In this document: positions 17,145-26,004 of the stretch, in pieces
Position numbering within the stretch: the stretch's first letter is position 1
Layout: every line of letters starts with the position of its first letter
Source: Phytomonospora endophytica
GTDB taxonomy: Bacteria > Actinomycetota > Actinomycetes > Mycobacteriales > Micromonosporaceae
Direction of reading: 5' to 3'
DNA: 64,000 nt
NCBI RefSeq assembly: GCF_014202425.1
Contig: NZ_JACHGT010000008.1
Coordinates: 136,646-200,645, forward strand
Translations under genes and position numbers: made by a program
The notes under the pieces: generated by a model
What the model saw: the letters and a program-made list of their open reading frames with translations, nothing else
Databases searched by the model: none
Told to the model about the DNA's origin: nothing

Positions 17145-17513
17145 TCAGGCGCGGTCGTGGAGCGTCACGTGGTAGCCGTCGGGGTCGGCGAAGGTGAACG
17201 TCCGGCCGAACGGTCCGTCGACGGGTGCCGAGACGATGGTGTGGCCGTCGGCGGCGAGCGCATCGTGGATCTCCTGGACGTTCGTGGCGTGGAGCCAGAT
17301 CGCTACACCGATGCCGGGCCGGGCGGCGGCGTCGAGGTCGGTGCCGGGGACGATGTCGCGCAGCGCGAAGGCGATCGGGCTCGTCTCGAAGACCACGGCG
17401 TGGGGCGGGCCGGCCGGGGAGCGGACGAGGCCGAGATAGCGCTCGTAGAACGCCTGGGAGGCGCCGAGGTCGCGGGCCTGGAGGGAGATGAAGTCGGGGC
17501 CGGTGGCGGTCAT
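17145..17513 (-). CDS. VOC (glyoxalase/bleomycin resistance) family protein
   Basis: 122-aa protein with two beta-alpha-beta-beta-beta modules. The N-terminal DFISLQARDLGASQAFYERYLGL and the C-terminal FTFADPDGYHVTLHD runs are typical, with His and Glu-like positions that could bind a metal. Members are dioxygenases, isomerases or drug-binding proteins. It is divergent from the MarR gene, with two identical-type operators between them, so it is the probable regulated target and may detoxify the MarR ligand. Confidence 0.88.
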   Translation of the reverse strand: MTATGPDFISLQARDLGASQAFYERYLGLVRSPAGPPHAVVFETSPIAFALRDIVPGTDLDAAARPGIGVAIWLHATNVQEIHDALAADGHTIVSAPVDGPFGRTFTFADPDGYHVTLHDRA

Positions 17514-17533
17514 GGTCGGGCTCCTTCGTGTCG

Positions 17534-17549
17534 TGTCAGCTTACTGACA
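17534..17549. promoter_or_regulatory. MarR operator, copy 1
   Basis: Perfect inverted repeat TGTCAG-CTTA-CTGACA, in the 63-bp region between the VOC and MarR genes. The second copy starts 28 bases downstream, so both sites lie on nearly the same DNA face. Confidence 0.82.
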
Positions 17550-17561
17550 TGAACGAATCTA

Positions 17562-17577
17562 TGTCAGACTGCTGACA
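17562..17577. promoter_or_regulatory. MarR operator, copy 2
   Basis: Perfect inverted repeat TGTCAG-ACTG-CTGACA with the same arms as copy 1 and a different spacer. Its last base is the A of the MarR start codon, so bound MarR would block its own expression. Confidence 0.82.
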
Positions 17578-18032
17578 TGAAGCAAGACGGAGCCGGTGTT
17601 GACCTGGACACATCGCTGGGTTACCTGCTGAAAGAGGCGTCGAGCGCCCTTCGCACGGCCATGGAGGAGGTGCTGCGGCCGCTCGGGATGAGCGTGACGC
17701 ACTACTCCTGCCTCGAACTGCTCGCGCAGCGGCCGGGCCTGTCGAACTCCGAGCTCGCGAGGGGCGCGTTCGTGACCCGGCAGACGATGAACGTGCTGTT
17801 GCAGGCCCTGGAGCGGGACGGATACGTGATCAGGCCCGCCGAGGCGCCCGTCGGGAAGGTTCTGCCCACGCGGCTCACGCCTCGCGGGCGGCGCAGCCTG
17901 GCAAAAGCGACCGTGGCTGTCCGCTCGGTCGAGTCACGGATGCTCGGAGGCATGTCCGAGGCCGAGCGCGCGGAGTCGTTTCGGGCGCTGCGGGGGATGA
18001 TTCGGGCGTTGCGCGGTGAGGATCGGACCTGA
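17577..18032 (+). CDS. MarR family transcriptional regulator
   Basis: 151-aa winged-helix regulator. The core reads MSVTHYSCLELLAQRPGLSNSELARG with recognition helix FVTRQTMNVLLQALERDGYV, then the wing IRPAEAPVGKVLPTRLTPRG. Helices at both ends provide the dimer interface. Two TGTCAG-N4-CTGACA sites sit immediately upstream, one touching the start codon, which indicates autorepression and control of the divergent VOC gene. The transcript may be short-leadered, since no clear ribosome binding site is seen. Confidence 0.93.
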   Translation: MKQDGAGVDLDTSLGYLLKEASSALRTAMEEVLRPLGMSVTHYSCLELLAQRPGLSNSELARGAFVTRQTMNVLLQALERDGYVIRPAEAPVGKVLPTRLTPRGRRSLAKATVAVRSVESRMLGGMSEAERAESFRALRGMIRALRGEDRT

Positions 18033-18037
18033 CCGCC

Positions 18038-18427
18038 TCAGGCGCCCTTTCTGCCCCTCCACCGCTCAAGGACCACATCCACCTTCACCGGCATCACGGT
18101 CACCGGCGGCCCCTCGACCGGTCCCCGTAGCGCCTTGAGGATCCGCGCGTTGAGCTCCTCCACGAGCTCCCGCGCCTCCGCCTCGGTCCCCGCCTCCTTG
18201 TCGAGGCGTCCGTCGAGGTCCTGCACTTCGCGCTTCAGCGCCAGTCCCGGCGGCAGTACGCCCGAGATTCCCTCGCGCGCCACCCAGTCGCGGACCCACC
18301 AGTCCTCGTGCAGATGCTGCCCCGCACCCGGCAGCGGTTTTCCCGCGCCCGGAAGGTTGTCGAAGTCGCCGCGCTCCTGGGCCTGGCGGATCGCGATGTC
18401 GGCCGCGGACTCGTACCTGTCGGTCAT
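18038..18427 (-). CDS. DUF1992 (DnaJ-C28-like) protein
   Basis: 129-aa soluble protein of the DUF1992 family. The signature runs IRQAQERGDFDNLPGAGKPL and, further on, PPGLALKREVQDL are present in the expected order. Eukaryotic relatives are the DNAJC28 conserved domain; the bacterial function is not known. It stands alone, convergent with the MarR gene (5-base gap) and divergent from the ABC operon at 18548. Confidence 0.92.
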   Translation of the reverse strand: MTDRYESAADIAIRQAQERGDFDNLPGAGKPLPGAGQHLHEDWWVRDWVAREGISGVLPPGLALKREVQDLDGRLDKEAGTEAEARELVEELNARILKALRGPVEGPPVTVMPVKVDVVLERWRGRKGA

Positions 18428-18547
18428 GTCGGGGCACCACCCATCTCACGCTCGGTGACCTTGAGCATAAAACGTCGCCGGGGCGGCACCGATCGCCTGT
18501 GCGCTAAATCATTTGCCGCTCCTCGCGGCCGGTGCTTCCCTGTCCGC

Positions 18548-19534
18548 ATGCCCCTGATCGAGACCGCCGCCCTCGTCAAGGAGTTCAAGCGCGTGCGGCG
18601 AAAAGAAGGCGCCTTCGCGGGCGTCCGCACCCTTTTCAGCCGGGACTTCGAGACCACCCGGGCCGTCGACGACATCTCCTTCGCCGTCGAGCCCGGCGAG
18701 CTCGTCGGCTACCTCGGCCCCAACGGTGCCGGGAAGTCCACCACGATCAAGATGCTCACCGGCATCCTCACGCCCACGTCCGGCCATCTCGACGTCGCCG
18801 GGGTCACGCCGTGGAGGCAGCGGGAGCGCAATGCCCGCAACATCGGTGTCGTGTTCGGTCAGCGCAGCCAGTTGTGGTGGGATCTGCCGCTGATCGACTC
18901 CTTCCGCATGATCGGCCGGCTCTACGAGGTACCGAAGGACCGCTACCGCGCGAACCTCGACCGCTTTGTCGACATCCTCGGCATGGGGTCCTTCATGGAC
19001 ACTCCGGTGCGGCAGTTGTCGCTCGGGCAGCGGATGCGCGGGGATCTCGCGGCCGCGATGCTCTACGAGCCGAAGATCCTCTACCTCGACGAACCGACGG
19101 TCGGGCTCGACGTGATCGCCAAGGAGCGGATCCGGGAGTTCGTCGCCGAGCTCAACCGCGACACCGGCACGACCGTCCTGCTCACCACGCACGACATGGA
19201 CGACGTGGAACGCCTGTGCCGCAGGCTGATCCTCATCGACCACGGCAAGGTCCTCTACGACGGACCGGTCGCGCCCCTGAAGGAGCACTACGCGCCTCAC
19301 CGTGAGCTGGTGGTACAGCTCGCGGCGGAGACCGACGTCGTCGACATCGACGGGGCCGAGACGGTGAAGGCCGAGGGCGGCCGGGTCTGGTTGTCCTTCG
19401 ACCCGCGCGAGACCCCTGCGGCGCGGTTGATCGCGGCGGTGTCGGCGAAGTACGAGATCACCGACCTGTCCATCACCGAACCCGACCTCGAAGGCGTGAT
19501 CCGCCGGATGTACCTGGAACGGGAGTCGCGGTGA
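18548..19534 (+). CDS. ABC-2 exporter ATP-binding protein
   Basis: 328-aa ATPase of the COG4586 type. It has a characteristic N-terminal insertion before the first strand (VRRKEGAFAGVRTLFSRDF), Walker A GPNGAGKST, the Q-loop VFGQRSQLWWDLPLIDSF, signature LSLGQRMRGDLAAAMLY, Walker B ILYLDEPTVGLD and the switch His in LTTHDMDDVERL. The first ATG fitting the family is 18548; upstream frame is intergenic. It overlaps the next gene by 4 bases. The operon has the standard order ATPase, permease, permease. Substrate unknown. Confidence 0.93.
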   Translation: MPLIETAALVKEFKRVRRKEGAFAGVRTLFSRDFETTRAVDDISFAVEPGELVGYLGPNGAGKSTTIKMLTGILTPTSGHLDVAGVTPWRQRERNARNIGVVFGQRSQLWWDLPLIDSFRMIGRLYEVPKDRYRANLDRFVDILGMGSFMDTPVRQLSLGQRMRGDLAAAMLYEPKILYLDEPTVGLDVIAKERIREFVAELNRDTGTTVLLTTHDMDDVERLCRRLILIDHGKVLYDGPVAPLKEHYAPHRELVVQLAAETDVVDIDGAETVKAEGGRVWLSFDPRETPAARLIAAVSAKYEITDLSITEPDLEGVIRRMYLERESR

Positions 19535-20334
19535 CGCTCACCGGCTGGGCGAACGCGCGCTGGGCCTTCACGTCCAGTCGCGTCAGGACCGTCTACGCCT
19601 ACCGCACCGACGTTCTCATCTGGCTCTTCGCGCCGGCCATGCAGGTCGTGCTGCAGGCCGCGCTGTGGCGCGCGATCTACGGTGAACGAGCCATTGTGGA
19701 CGGTGTGCCGCTGGCGATGATGACCACGTACGTGTCCCTGGCGGCGATCCAGCACCTCATCGGCTGGGACGACACCACCGACTGGCTCATCGAGCGGGTC
19801 CGTGACGGCAAGATCGGCACCGACATGGCGCGGCCGGTCGGGCTGCTGAGCCAGCAGGTCTGCGGCCAGGTCGCGCAGCTCCTCGTCAAGGCGCCGATGG
19901 TGGTGCTGCTGCTCCCGGTCGTCGTGTTCGTCAGCGGTCTCGGCGCGCCCGCGCCGGGCGCGGTCGGTCCGTACGTCCTGTCGACCCTGCTCGGCTGGAT
20001 GGTGAGCTGCTGCCTGACCCTGCTCGTCGCCTCGGTGGCGTTCTGGACGCTGGAGCTGAGCGGCATGGAGTTCCTGTACTTCGTGCTCAGCGGCTTCCTG
20101 TCCGGGACGCTCGTTCCGCTGTGGGTGATGCCCGACTGGATGCGCGTCATCCTGGAATGGCTGCCGTGGCAGTCGGTCGTGTACACCCCGGTGGCCATCT
20201 ACATCGGACGGTTCGAGGGGGCTCGCGCGTGGGAGGCGATCGGGGTGCAGCTGCTGTGGCTGGTCCTGGTGGGCGGTCTGGTCCGGCTGGTGTGGCGGCG
20301 CGCCGTCCACCGCGTGGTGGTGCAGGGCGGATGA
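19531..20334 (+). CDS. ABC-2 family permease
   Basis: 267-aa permease of the COG4587/COG3694 group that accompanies the preceding ATPase. It has six hydrophobic spans and a cytoplasmic motif WLIERVRDGKIGTDMARPVG typical of this family, where xxDGxIxxxLxRP is conserved. The GTG start overlaps the ATPase stop (GTGA). It overlaps the second permease by 4 bases. Confidence 0.92.
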   Translation: MTLTGWANARWAFTSSRVRTVYAYRTDVLIWLFAPAMQVVLQAALWRAIYGERAIVDGVPLAMMTTYVSLAAIQHLIGWDDTTDWLIERVRDGKIGTDMARPVGLLSQQVCGQVAQLLVKAPMVVLLLPVVVFVSGLGAPAPGAVGPYVLSTLLGWMVSCCLTLLVASVAFWTLELSGMEFLYFVLSGFLSGTLVPLWVMPDWMRVILEWLPWQSVVYTPVAIYIGRFEGARAWEAIGVQLLWLVLVGGLVRLVWRRAVHRVVVQGG

Positions 20335-21149
20335 CCGTGCGCGGATCCATCGCCTGGCAGCTGAAGGCGGCCGGCATCCTGTTCGGCGGCGCGCTGCGCG
20401 GCACGGCCCAGTACCGGGCCAACCTGTTCTTGACCATGGCCGCCGGAGCCCTGTTCCAGACCACCGGTTTCCTGGCGCTGTGGGTCATGCTCGCCCGCTT
20501 CGGCGACATCGCGGGCTGGACCATCACCGACGTCGCCCTGCTCTACGGCATCCGCCTCACCGCGCACGGAGTGTGGGCGGTGCCGTTCAACCAGCTCATG
20601 GACGTCGAGCACTTCGTGCGCGAAGGCACCTTCGACCGCTTCCTCGTCCGGCCGGTCAATCCCCTGGTGCAGCTCATGACCAGCCGCGTCCGCCTCAACA
20701 CCCTCGGGGACCTGGTGGCGGGCCTGGTCATGCTCGGCGTTGCGATGTCGCATGTGGACGTCGACTGGACCTTCGGAAAGCTCGCCTTCCTGCTCGCCGC
20801 ACTCCTCGGCGGCGCCATGGTCGAAGGCGGAATCCAGCTCGGCCTGTCCGCGATCGCCTTCCGGACACTGGGTTCGGCGCAGGTCCGCTTCACCGTCGAC
20901 AGCGTCTTCAACCTCTACGGCAACTACCCCGGCTCGGTCTTCGGCCGCGCCGGGCAGTGGGCCCTGACGATCCTGCCGGTCGCGTTCGTCGCCTACCTGC
21001 CCACGGCGGTACTGCTCGGCCGGACCGGTGAGCTCGGCGTCCCGCGGATCCTCGCCTACCTGTCCCCGCTGGTCGGCGCGGCCGTCTTCGCGATCGCGTA
21101 CGCCTTCTGGCGCCGCCAGATCCGGCACTACCAGGGCGCGGGCAGCTAA
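20331..21149 (+). CDS. ABC-2 family permease, second subunit
   Basis: 272-aa permease with six spans and the corresponding motif HFVREGTFDRFLVRPVNPLV. It is related to the gene before it, so the exporter is probably a heterodimer of permeases with two ATPase subunits. The ATG at 20331 is fixed by overlap with the first permease. Its stop overlaps that of the LOG protein by 4 bases on the other strand, and no terminator is seen between them. Confidence 0.92.
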   Translation: MTVRGSIAWQLKAAGILFGGALRGTAQYRANLFLTMAAGALFQTTGFLALWVMLARFGDIAGWTITDVALLYGIRLTAHGVWAVPFNQLMDVEHFVREGTFDRFLVRPVNPLVQLMTSRVRLNTLGDLVAGLVMLGVAMSHVDVDWTFGKLAFLLAALLGGAMVEGGIQLGLSAIAFRTLGSAQVRFTVDSVFNLYGNYPGSVFGRAGQWALTILPVAFVAYLPTAVLLGRTGELGVPRILAYLSPLVGAAVFAIAYAFWRRQIRHYQGAGS

Positions 21150-22324
21150 CCCGCCACGTTCGCCTCGACGATCAGGGCGACCGCTTCGTCGGTGTCGTCG
21201 GTGACGTGCACGAGCCCCGACCGGTCGCCGTCCCGGCTGTCCCGCAACAGGGTCCGCAGCAGCTCGGGCGCGGGCAGCCCGGCCCAGTAGTCGACGCCGA
21301 GGAACACCATCGGGCCCGTCGGACCGTCGGAGTTGTAGAAGATCTTCGTGGCGGCCTGGAAGACCTCCTGGACCGTGCCCGCGCGGCCCGGCGCGAAGAC
21401 GATGCCGCCGCGCGCGAGGCGCAGGATCGTGTCCTCACGGATGGCGTTGCTGAAGTACTTGGCGATCCGGGAGGCGAACAGGTTCGCCGGTTCGTGCCCG
21501 TACAGCCAGGTCGGGATGGACAGCCCGCCCTGTCGCGACCAGGCCGCGTTGACGATCCCGTTGTGGTCGTGGTCGCCGAGTTCCTTGCGGACCCGCAACG
21601 CCACGGCCGTGAACGGGTCGTGGTCGCGGAAGTCGGGGTGCTCGGCGAGCAGGTCGACGGCTCGCGCGAGTGCGGTCTCGGAGGTGTCGGCGGCGTAGGC
21701 GCCGAGGTTGGCGGCCTCCATCGCGCCGGGTCCGCCGCCGGTGACGACGAGGACGCCCGCGCGGGCGAGTTTGCGGCCGAGCCGGGTCACCTTGCGGTAT
21801 TCGGGCGTTCCGCGCAGTTCGGCGTGGCCGCCCATGATCCCGGCGACGGGCCCGCCCTCGTGGTGGCTCCAGCCGCGCATGAGGTCGAGGAGCGCGTTGT
21901 CGATCCCGGAGTCGTGGAGGCGCTGCGCGAGGGCCTCGCGCGTCTCGGGCATCGCCTCGCCGCGTTCGACGTAGTGGCGGTAGACGCGGGTGTCGAACAT
22001 GCCGGCGAAGCCGCCCTCGGCGAAGCCCGCGGCGAGTTCGGCCGCGGTGTAGAGGTGCCCGGGCTGCGTCGAGTAGGGCGTCTCACCGAAGGTCGGGATG
22101 ATGTGCGCGCCACGGGTGATGAGGGTGGCGGCCGTCGCCTCGTCGGGGAAGCGGCAGCCGATGAACATCGCGTCGGCGACGTCGACGACGGCCAGGTCGG
22201 GGCAGTCCTGTCGCAGGTCGAGGCCTTGGACGGTCAGCCCGGAGAGGGTCCCGTCGGCGAGGTGGGCGTCGAGCTCCTCGCGGGACTCGACGTCGGTCGC
22301 GGAATGGTCGAAGCGCACGGTCAC
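21146..22324 (-). CDS. LOG/TIGR00730-like Rossmann nucleotide-binding protein
   Basis: 392-aa protein, longer than the roughly 190-aa cytokinin-type LOG enzymes, with the LOG Rossmann core in the second half: VVTGGGPGAMEAANLGAY and a P-loop-like APGRAGTVQEVFQAATKIFY. The usual PGGxGTxxE is changed to PGRAGTVQE, keeping Gly, Thr and Glu. Members hydrolyse nucleoside 5'-monophosphates to base and ribose phosphate (for example PpnN). The first 150 residues are a separate domain of unknown fold. Start is uncertain: GTG codons at 22324 and 22318 are both possible and none has a clear ribosome binding site. Confidence 0.82.
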   Translation of the reverse strand: MTVRFDHSATDVESREELDAHLADGTLSGLTVQGLDLRQDCPDLAVVDVADAMFIGCRFPDEATAATLITRGAHIIPTFGETPYSTQPGHLYTAAELAAGFAEGGFAGMFDTRVYRHYVERGEAMPETREALAQRLHDSGIDNALLDLMRGWSHHEGGPVAGIMGGHAELRGTPEYRKVTRLGRKLARAGVLVVTGGGPGAMEAANLGAYAADTSETALARAVDLLAEHPDFRDHDPFTAVALRVRKELGDHDHNGIVNAAWSRQGGLSIPTWLYGHEPANLFASRIAKYFSNAIREDTILRLARGGIVFAPGRAGTVQEVFQAATKIFYNSDGPTGPMVFLGVDYWAGLPAPELLRTLLRDSRDGDRSGLVHVTDDTDEAVALIVEANVAG

Positions 22325-22356
22325 CAGGCAATAGTGCACCGCGGTGGCAAACGGCC

Positions 22357-23004
22357 TCAGTCGTGGGCCACGCCGAAGTTGAAGCGCCGGCCGGGCAGCG
22401 CGACGGTCAGGTCGCACCAGAGGACGAGCATCTGCTCGGGGCCGCGGGCGGTGGCGATGCCGCCGAGGTCGATGAGTTGTTCGGCGCGCCATCCCAGTAC
22501 GGACAGGACTTCGGTGACGACGGCCTTGGCCTCGGGGTCGTCGCCGGAGAGGAAGAGGCAGTGCTCGCCGGGGACGCTCGCGGGGTCGGCCATGACGGCG
22601 TTGTTGGTGGTGTTGAGGGTCTTGACCAGGCGTGCCTCGGGGAACATCGCCTGGAGGTGGGCGCCGAGGCTGCCCTCCTCGGGGATGACGACGCGCGGCG
22701 GGAAGCCGCGGGAGAAGTCGAGGGGGTTGGTGACGTCGATGACGACCTTGCCGGCCAGGCGCGGGCGGCCGGCGGCTCCGAGGACGGCTGTGGCGTGCAT
22801 GCCCGAGACCGCGACGATGACGATCTCGCCGAAGGCGGCGGCGTCGGCGAAGGAGCCCTGGGCGACGCCGTTGGTCTCGGCCCAGGCGGCGGCGTCGGTG
22901 TTGTCCCTGCTGCGGCTGCCGATGTGGACGTCGTGGCCGCGTCGGGCGAGCGCCGCGGCGAGGGTGCGGCCGACCTCGCCGGTGCCGAGTACTGCGAACC
23001 TCAT
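22357..23004 (-). CDS. NADPH-dependent F420 reductase-like protein
   Basis: 215-aa Rossmann protein. The N-terminal dinucleotide motif GTGEVGRTLAAALARRGHDV is followed by a Ser/Arg pair (IGSRSRDN) expected for NADP. The middle has VVIDVTNPLD and LVKTLNTTNN, both typical of the NADP/F420 oxidoreductase family (pfam F420_oxidored). Actinomycetes use such enzymes to reduce F420, but many paralogues have other substrates. The ATG at 23004 begins directly at the first strand. Spacing of a strong hairpin upstream separates it from the DUF998 gene. Confidence 0.85.
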   Translation of the reverse strand: MRFAVLGTGEVGRTLAAALARRGHDVHIGSRSRDNTDAAAWAETNGVAQGSFADAAAFGEIVIVAVSGMHATAVLGAAGRPRLAGKVVIDVTNPLDFSRGFPPRVVIPEEGSLGAHLQAMFPEARLVKTLNTTNNAVMADPASVPGEHCLFLSGDDPEAKAVVTEVLSVLGWRAEQLIDLGGIATARGPEQMLVLWCDLTVALPGRRFNFGVAHD

Positions 23005-23026
23005 GCGTCCATGGTGAGCCACGGCG

Positions 23027-23057
23027 AAGGCCCGGATCCGTCGGGGATCCGGGCCTT
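23027..23057 (-). terminator. Hairpin terminator after DUF998 gene
   Basis: Thirteen-base perfect arms (AAGGCCCGGATCC and its complement) flank a five-base loop. It lies 14 bases after the DUF998 stop on the minus strand. No long T-tract follows, as is usual for actinomycete hairpin terminators. Confidence 0.75.
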
Positions 23058-23070
23058 CGGGTGCGGTGGG

Positions 23071-23739
23071 TCAGGCGGCGCGGGCGCGCAGGACGGCGGG
23101 GGCGGTGGCGGGCCGGAGGCGGATGGACCGCGTCGCCAGGAGGATCAGCATGCCGAGCATCGCGGCGGCGAGGGTGCGCTCGGCGAGGCCGATGAGGACG
23201 CGGTCGCCGAGGTAGGTGGTCCAGGTGACGGCGACGGCGGAGGCGACGGCGACGGCGCTGAGTCCGGCGACGACGTGCCGCAGGTCGCGCCAGGCGGGGT
23301 GGCGGCGGAGGCCGGCGACCAGGGCGATCCCGGCGGCGACGAGGGCGCCGAAGGCGATGGTGGAGGCGTAGCGGTGGACGTATCCGGCGGTGCTCATGGT
23401 GGCGTGGCCGAGGGGGTCGGTCGGGATGATCGCGGTGACCATGAGCCCGGCGCTCCACAGTCCGAAGAGGACGGTGACGGTACGCGAGATCGGGGCTCCG
23501 GCGGCCTTCAGCGCGGCCAGCAGGGGGAGGGCGGCGGCTCCGGCGAGGAAGATCGCGGTCTCGACGGGGCCGGAGCGGTCGGCGGCGGCGTAGTCGGAGA
23601 TGGTCGACCCGAAGGGGCTCAGCCCGGCGTCGGCGTCGAGGTGCCCGAAGAGGGTGGCCGCCACGGCGACGATGAGGCCGAGGAGGGCGATGACGCCCGC
23701 GGCGGGGCCGAACCGGTGGGTGAGGTGGCGGAGGTTCAT
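23071..23739 (-). CDS. DUF998 family membrane protein
   Basis: 222-aa integral membrane protein with six or seven spans. The family pattern FGSTISDYAA after the first span, and PTDPLGHATMSTAGYVHRYAS in the middle with conserved Asp and His residues, is clear. Function is unknown for DUF998. The ATG at 23739 follows AAGGA at a good distance. A single-gene unit ending in a strong hairpin; 289 bases separate it from the divergent hydrolase gene, and I see no other gene in that gap. Confidence 0.86.
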   Translation of the reverse strand: MNLRHLTHRFGPAAGVIALLGLIVAVAATLFGHLDADAGLSPFGSTISDYAAADRSGPVETAIFLAGAAALPLLAALKAAGAPISRTVTVLFGLWSAGLMVTAIIPTDPLGHATMSTAGYVHRYASTIAFGALVAAGIALVAGLRRHPAWRDLRHVVAGLSAVAVASAVAVTWTTYLGDRVLIGLAERTLAAAMLGMLILLATRSIRLRPATAPAVLRARAA

Positions 23740-24028
23740 GATGCGAGTCCTTCGGGGCGGGGCGGTTGATCGACTCCGCAAGATTGCGATCAACGACCCC
23801 CTCGCCACATCGGTGCGCAGAGGGGTCTTGTGACTGGTCCCGGGGACCGAGGGGGACTAGGGGACGTCTCGGGGTAAGACCCTTGCGCGGCCGGGGTTTT
23901 CCCTGTCCAGGGCTCTGGGGTAGTTCGGGAGAGTGAGCCCGGCGGGCCCGTCTCACCCCTGGGGACCACACCCCGAACCGCTCTGCCCGGCGATGCCGGA
24001 GGGTCCGCGCGGCAACAGCATTGGGGAC

Positions 24029-25210
24029 ATGAAGAAGACAACCCGCGCCGTGCTCACCGCCGCCTTCGCCGCGACCGTTCTGAGCGGACTGGCGGCGCCC
24101 GCGGCCGCCGAGCCGGTCGTCCTCCCGCCGGTGAACAAGACCGGTCTCGCCGCCGCCATCGCCGGACTGCCCGCCGACGGGACGACCGCCGCGCTCGTCC
24201 GCGTCACCGACGTCGATCCCGCGCAGGACTGGGCCGGCGCCTCCGGTGTCCGCGACCGCCGCTCGGGAGCGCCGGCCGAGGTCGACGCCCGCGTCCGCAT
24301 CGGCAGTGTCAGCAAGGTCTTCAACACCGCGATCGTGCTCCAGCTCGTCGACGAGGGCCTGGTCGATCTGGACGAGTCCGTCCAGCACTACCTGCCCCGG
24401 CTCCTCCCGGCCGACTACCCGCCGATCACCGTCGGGCAGCTGCTGAACTTCACCAGCGGACTGCCGTCGATGTCGATCCCGGGCTCGGACGAGTTCGCGT
24501 GGCAGTACGAGCACCGCTTCGACCACTGGACGCCGGAGCGCTACGTCCGCGAATCCCTGCGCGGTAAAAAGATGCTGTTCGCGCCGGGCACCAAGCAGCA
24601 GTACGTCAACATCAACACCGTCCTGAGTGGACTGGTGATCGAGAGGGTCACCGGCTCGACCTGGGAGAAGCAGCTCCGCGAGCGGATCACGAAACCCTTG
24701 GGGCTCAAGGACACCTACGCGCCCGGGAACGCCACGGGGATCAAGGGCGAGCACCAGCGGGGCTACCAGCTCGTCGTCGCCGCCGACGGGACGAGGCGCT
24801 TCGTCGACGTGACCCGCTGGAACGTCTCCGACCGCTTCGCCTCCGGCGACATGATCTCCACGACGGCCGACCTGACGCGCTTCACGAAGGCCCTGTTCGC
24901 CGGTGAGGTCGTGCCGGATCCGGTGCTGGAGAACATGTTCACCGTCCCCGAGGTTCCCGTCTACGACGGCAACGACGACCCCGCCGACGACGAGGCCGCC
25001 ACCCGCAGCATGGGACTGCAGCGCAATGTCCTGCCCGGTGGCATCGAGGTGTGGGGCAAGACCGGCGCCCGTCCCGGCTACCTCAACGGGATCGGCGCCC
25101 TGCGCGACGGCTCCCGGATCCTCGTCTACTCGCTCGGCGCGACCGACGCCAAGAGCGAGGACCAGCACCCGCTGATGATGCCGATCATCGGGGCGGCGAT
25201 GGGGCTCTGA
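24029..25210 (+). CDS. Secreted serine hydrolase, beta-lactamase/DD-peptidase family (class C-like)
   Basis: 393-aa exported protein. A signal peptide covers residues 1-27 (ends AAPAAAEP). The beta-lactamase-fold landmarks are present: SxxK as SVSK in IGSVSKVFNTAI, Tyr-x-Asn as YVN in KQQYVNINTVL, and KTG in VWGKTGARPGY. These supply the acylation serine, general base and oxyanion-side residues. Family members are D-alanyl-D-alanine carboxypeptidases or esterases; class C-type lactamase activity is possible but not implied. The start follows GGGGA. A strong bidirectional hairpin terminates the gene. Confidence 0.93.
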   Translation: MKKTTRAVLTAAFAATVLSGLAAPAAAEPVVLPPVNKTGLAAAIAGLPADGTTAALVRVTDVDPAQDWAGASGVRDRRSGAPAEVDARVRIGSVSKVFNTAIVLQLVDEGLVDLDESVQHYLPRLLPADYPPITVGQLLNFTSGLPSMSIPGSDEFAWQYEHRFDHWTPERYVRESLRGKKMLFAPGTKQQYVNINTVLSGLVIERVTGSTWEKQLRERITKPLGLKDTYAPGNATGIKGEHQRGYQLVVAADGTRRFVDVTRWNVSDRFASGDMISTTADLTRFTKALFAGEVVPDPVLENMFTVPEVPVYDGNDDPADDEAATRSMGLQRNVLPGGIEVWGKTGARPGYLNGIGALRDGSRILVYSLGATDAKSEDQHPLMMPIIGAAMGL

Positions 25211-25225
25211 CTCACGACGGAAGGC

Positions 25226-25262
25226 GCCGGGTGGCGGGGATGTGTAGTTCCCGCCACCCGGC
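25226..25262. terminator. Bidirectional hairpin terminator
   Basis: Perfect 13-base arms (GCCGGGTGGCGGG and its complement) flank an 11-base loop, between the convergent hydrolase (stop at 25210) and the secreted protein (stop at 25278). It can serve both strands. Confidence 0.85.
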
Positions 25263-25277
25263 TGTCGTGTTCACCCG

Positions 25278-25856
25278 TTAGAACGGGACACCTGAGCAGT
25301 TCGATGGTTTGGAACCGTAGTAGAAATAGGTCCCGCCCCACGCCCAGGTGTAGTAGGCGTTGGCCACGGAGGTGCCGTTGTTCGGCTCGATGAGCAGTTG
25401 GAAGCTCCTGCCCGCGTACCGGCCGTAGTACCGAACGAGCCATGCGCCGTCGTCGAAGATGACTTCCAGGCTCAGGTTGTCGTCGGCGCGGCCCCACGTC
25501 AGTGGTCCGGCACTGCCATCGACGGCGAGCCCTCCGGTGACGCTCTGCCAGTTTCGCGTCGCGGCCTGGGTGTTGGGACCGAACTCGCAGTCGATGTCGC
25601 TCTCGTCGTAGCGTGTGCCGTCGCGCTCGATGGCGCCGTCGGCCCACAGCACGGCTTGCCAGAGGCCGGTCGCGGCGCTGTACGCGCGGGTGTTCCGGTC
25701 CACCACGCCTTCGTCTTTCCAGTCATCGGACAGTGGCCCGGGCACGTTGGCCTTGACCATCCCCTCCGCCGGACTCGCTTCCGCAGGAGCCGCCACGGCC
25801 AGGGTGGCCATGATGACCACCGCCCCCGTCAAGGCCGCCTTGATGAGCGCTCGCAT
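25278..25856 (-). CDS. Secreted protein with peptidoglycan-binding-like domain
   Basis: 192-aa exported protein. A signal peptide spans about residues 1-28 (LIKAALTGAVVIMATLAVAA, then ASP). The middle part (ATGLWQAVLWADG to TQAATRNWQSVTGGLAVDGS and AGPLTWGRA) matches the PG_binding_1 pattern in which a variable x-G-x-x-T-x-x-A-V-x-x-W/F-Q run precedes LxVDGxxGPxTW. Cys residues at DIDCEFG and SNCSG may form a disulphide. No catalytic domain is seen, so it probably binds the cell wall. Start is at an ATG after GGGGAG. Confidence 0.8.
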   Translation of the reverse strand: MRALIKAALTGAVVIMATLAVAAPAEASPAEGMVKANVPGPLSDDWKDEGVVDRNTRAYSAATGLWQAVLWADGAIERDGTRYDESDIDCEFGPNTQAATRNWQSVTGGLAVDGSAGPLTWGRADDNLSLEVIFDDGAWLVRYYGRYAGRSFQLLIEPNNGTSVANAYYTWAWGGTYFYYGSKPSNCSGVPF

Positions 25857-26004
25857 CCGTTTCTCCCCTCGTTTTCGGATGCCCCAAGCGTCGTGACGTG
25901 CGAGTCCGCCGCCAAGGTGTTTCGGCCGAGCCCGAAAGTGCGCGGCTCGACATGGAGACGTCACTATCCTTGACTCTGTGACGTCTCTCTGACATCATTG
26001 CGGC

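Noticed and set aside
21146-25168. 1340-codon open frame on the minus strand
   Set aside because: Only its last 393 codons are the LOG protein; the rest is a shadow of three other genes on both strands.
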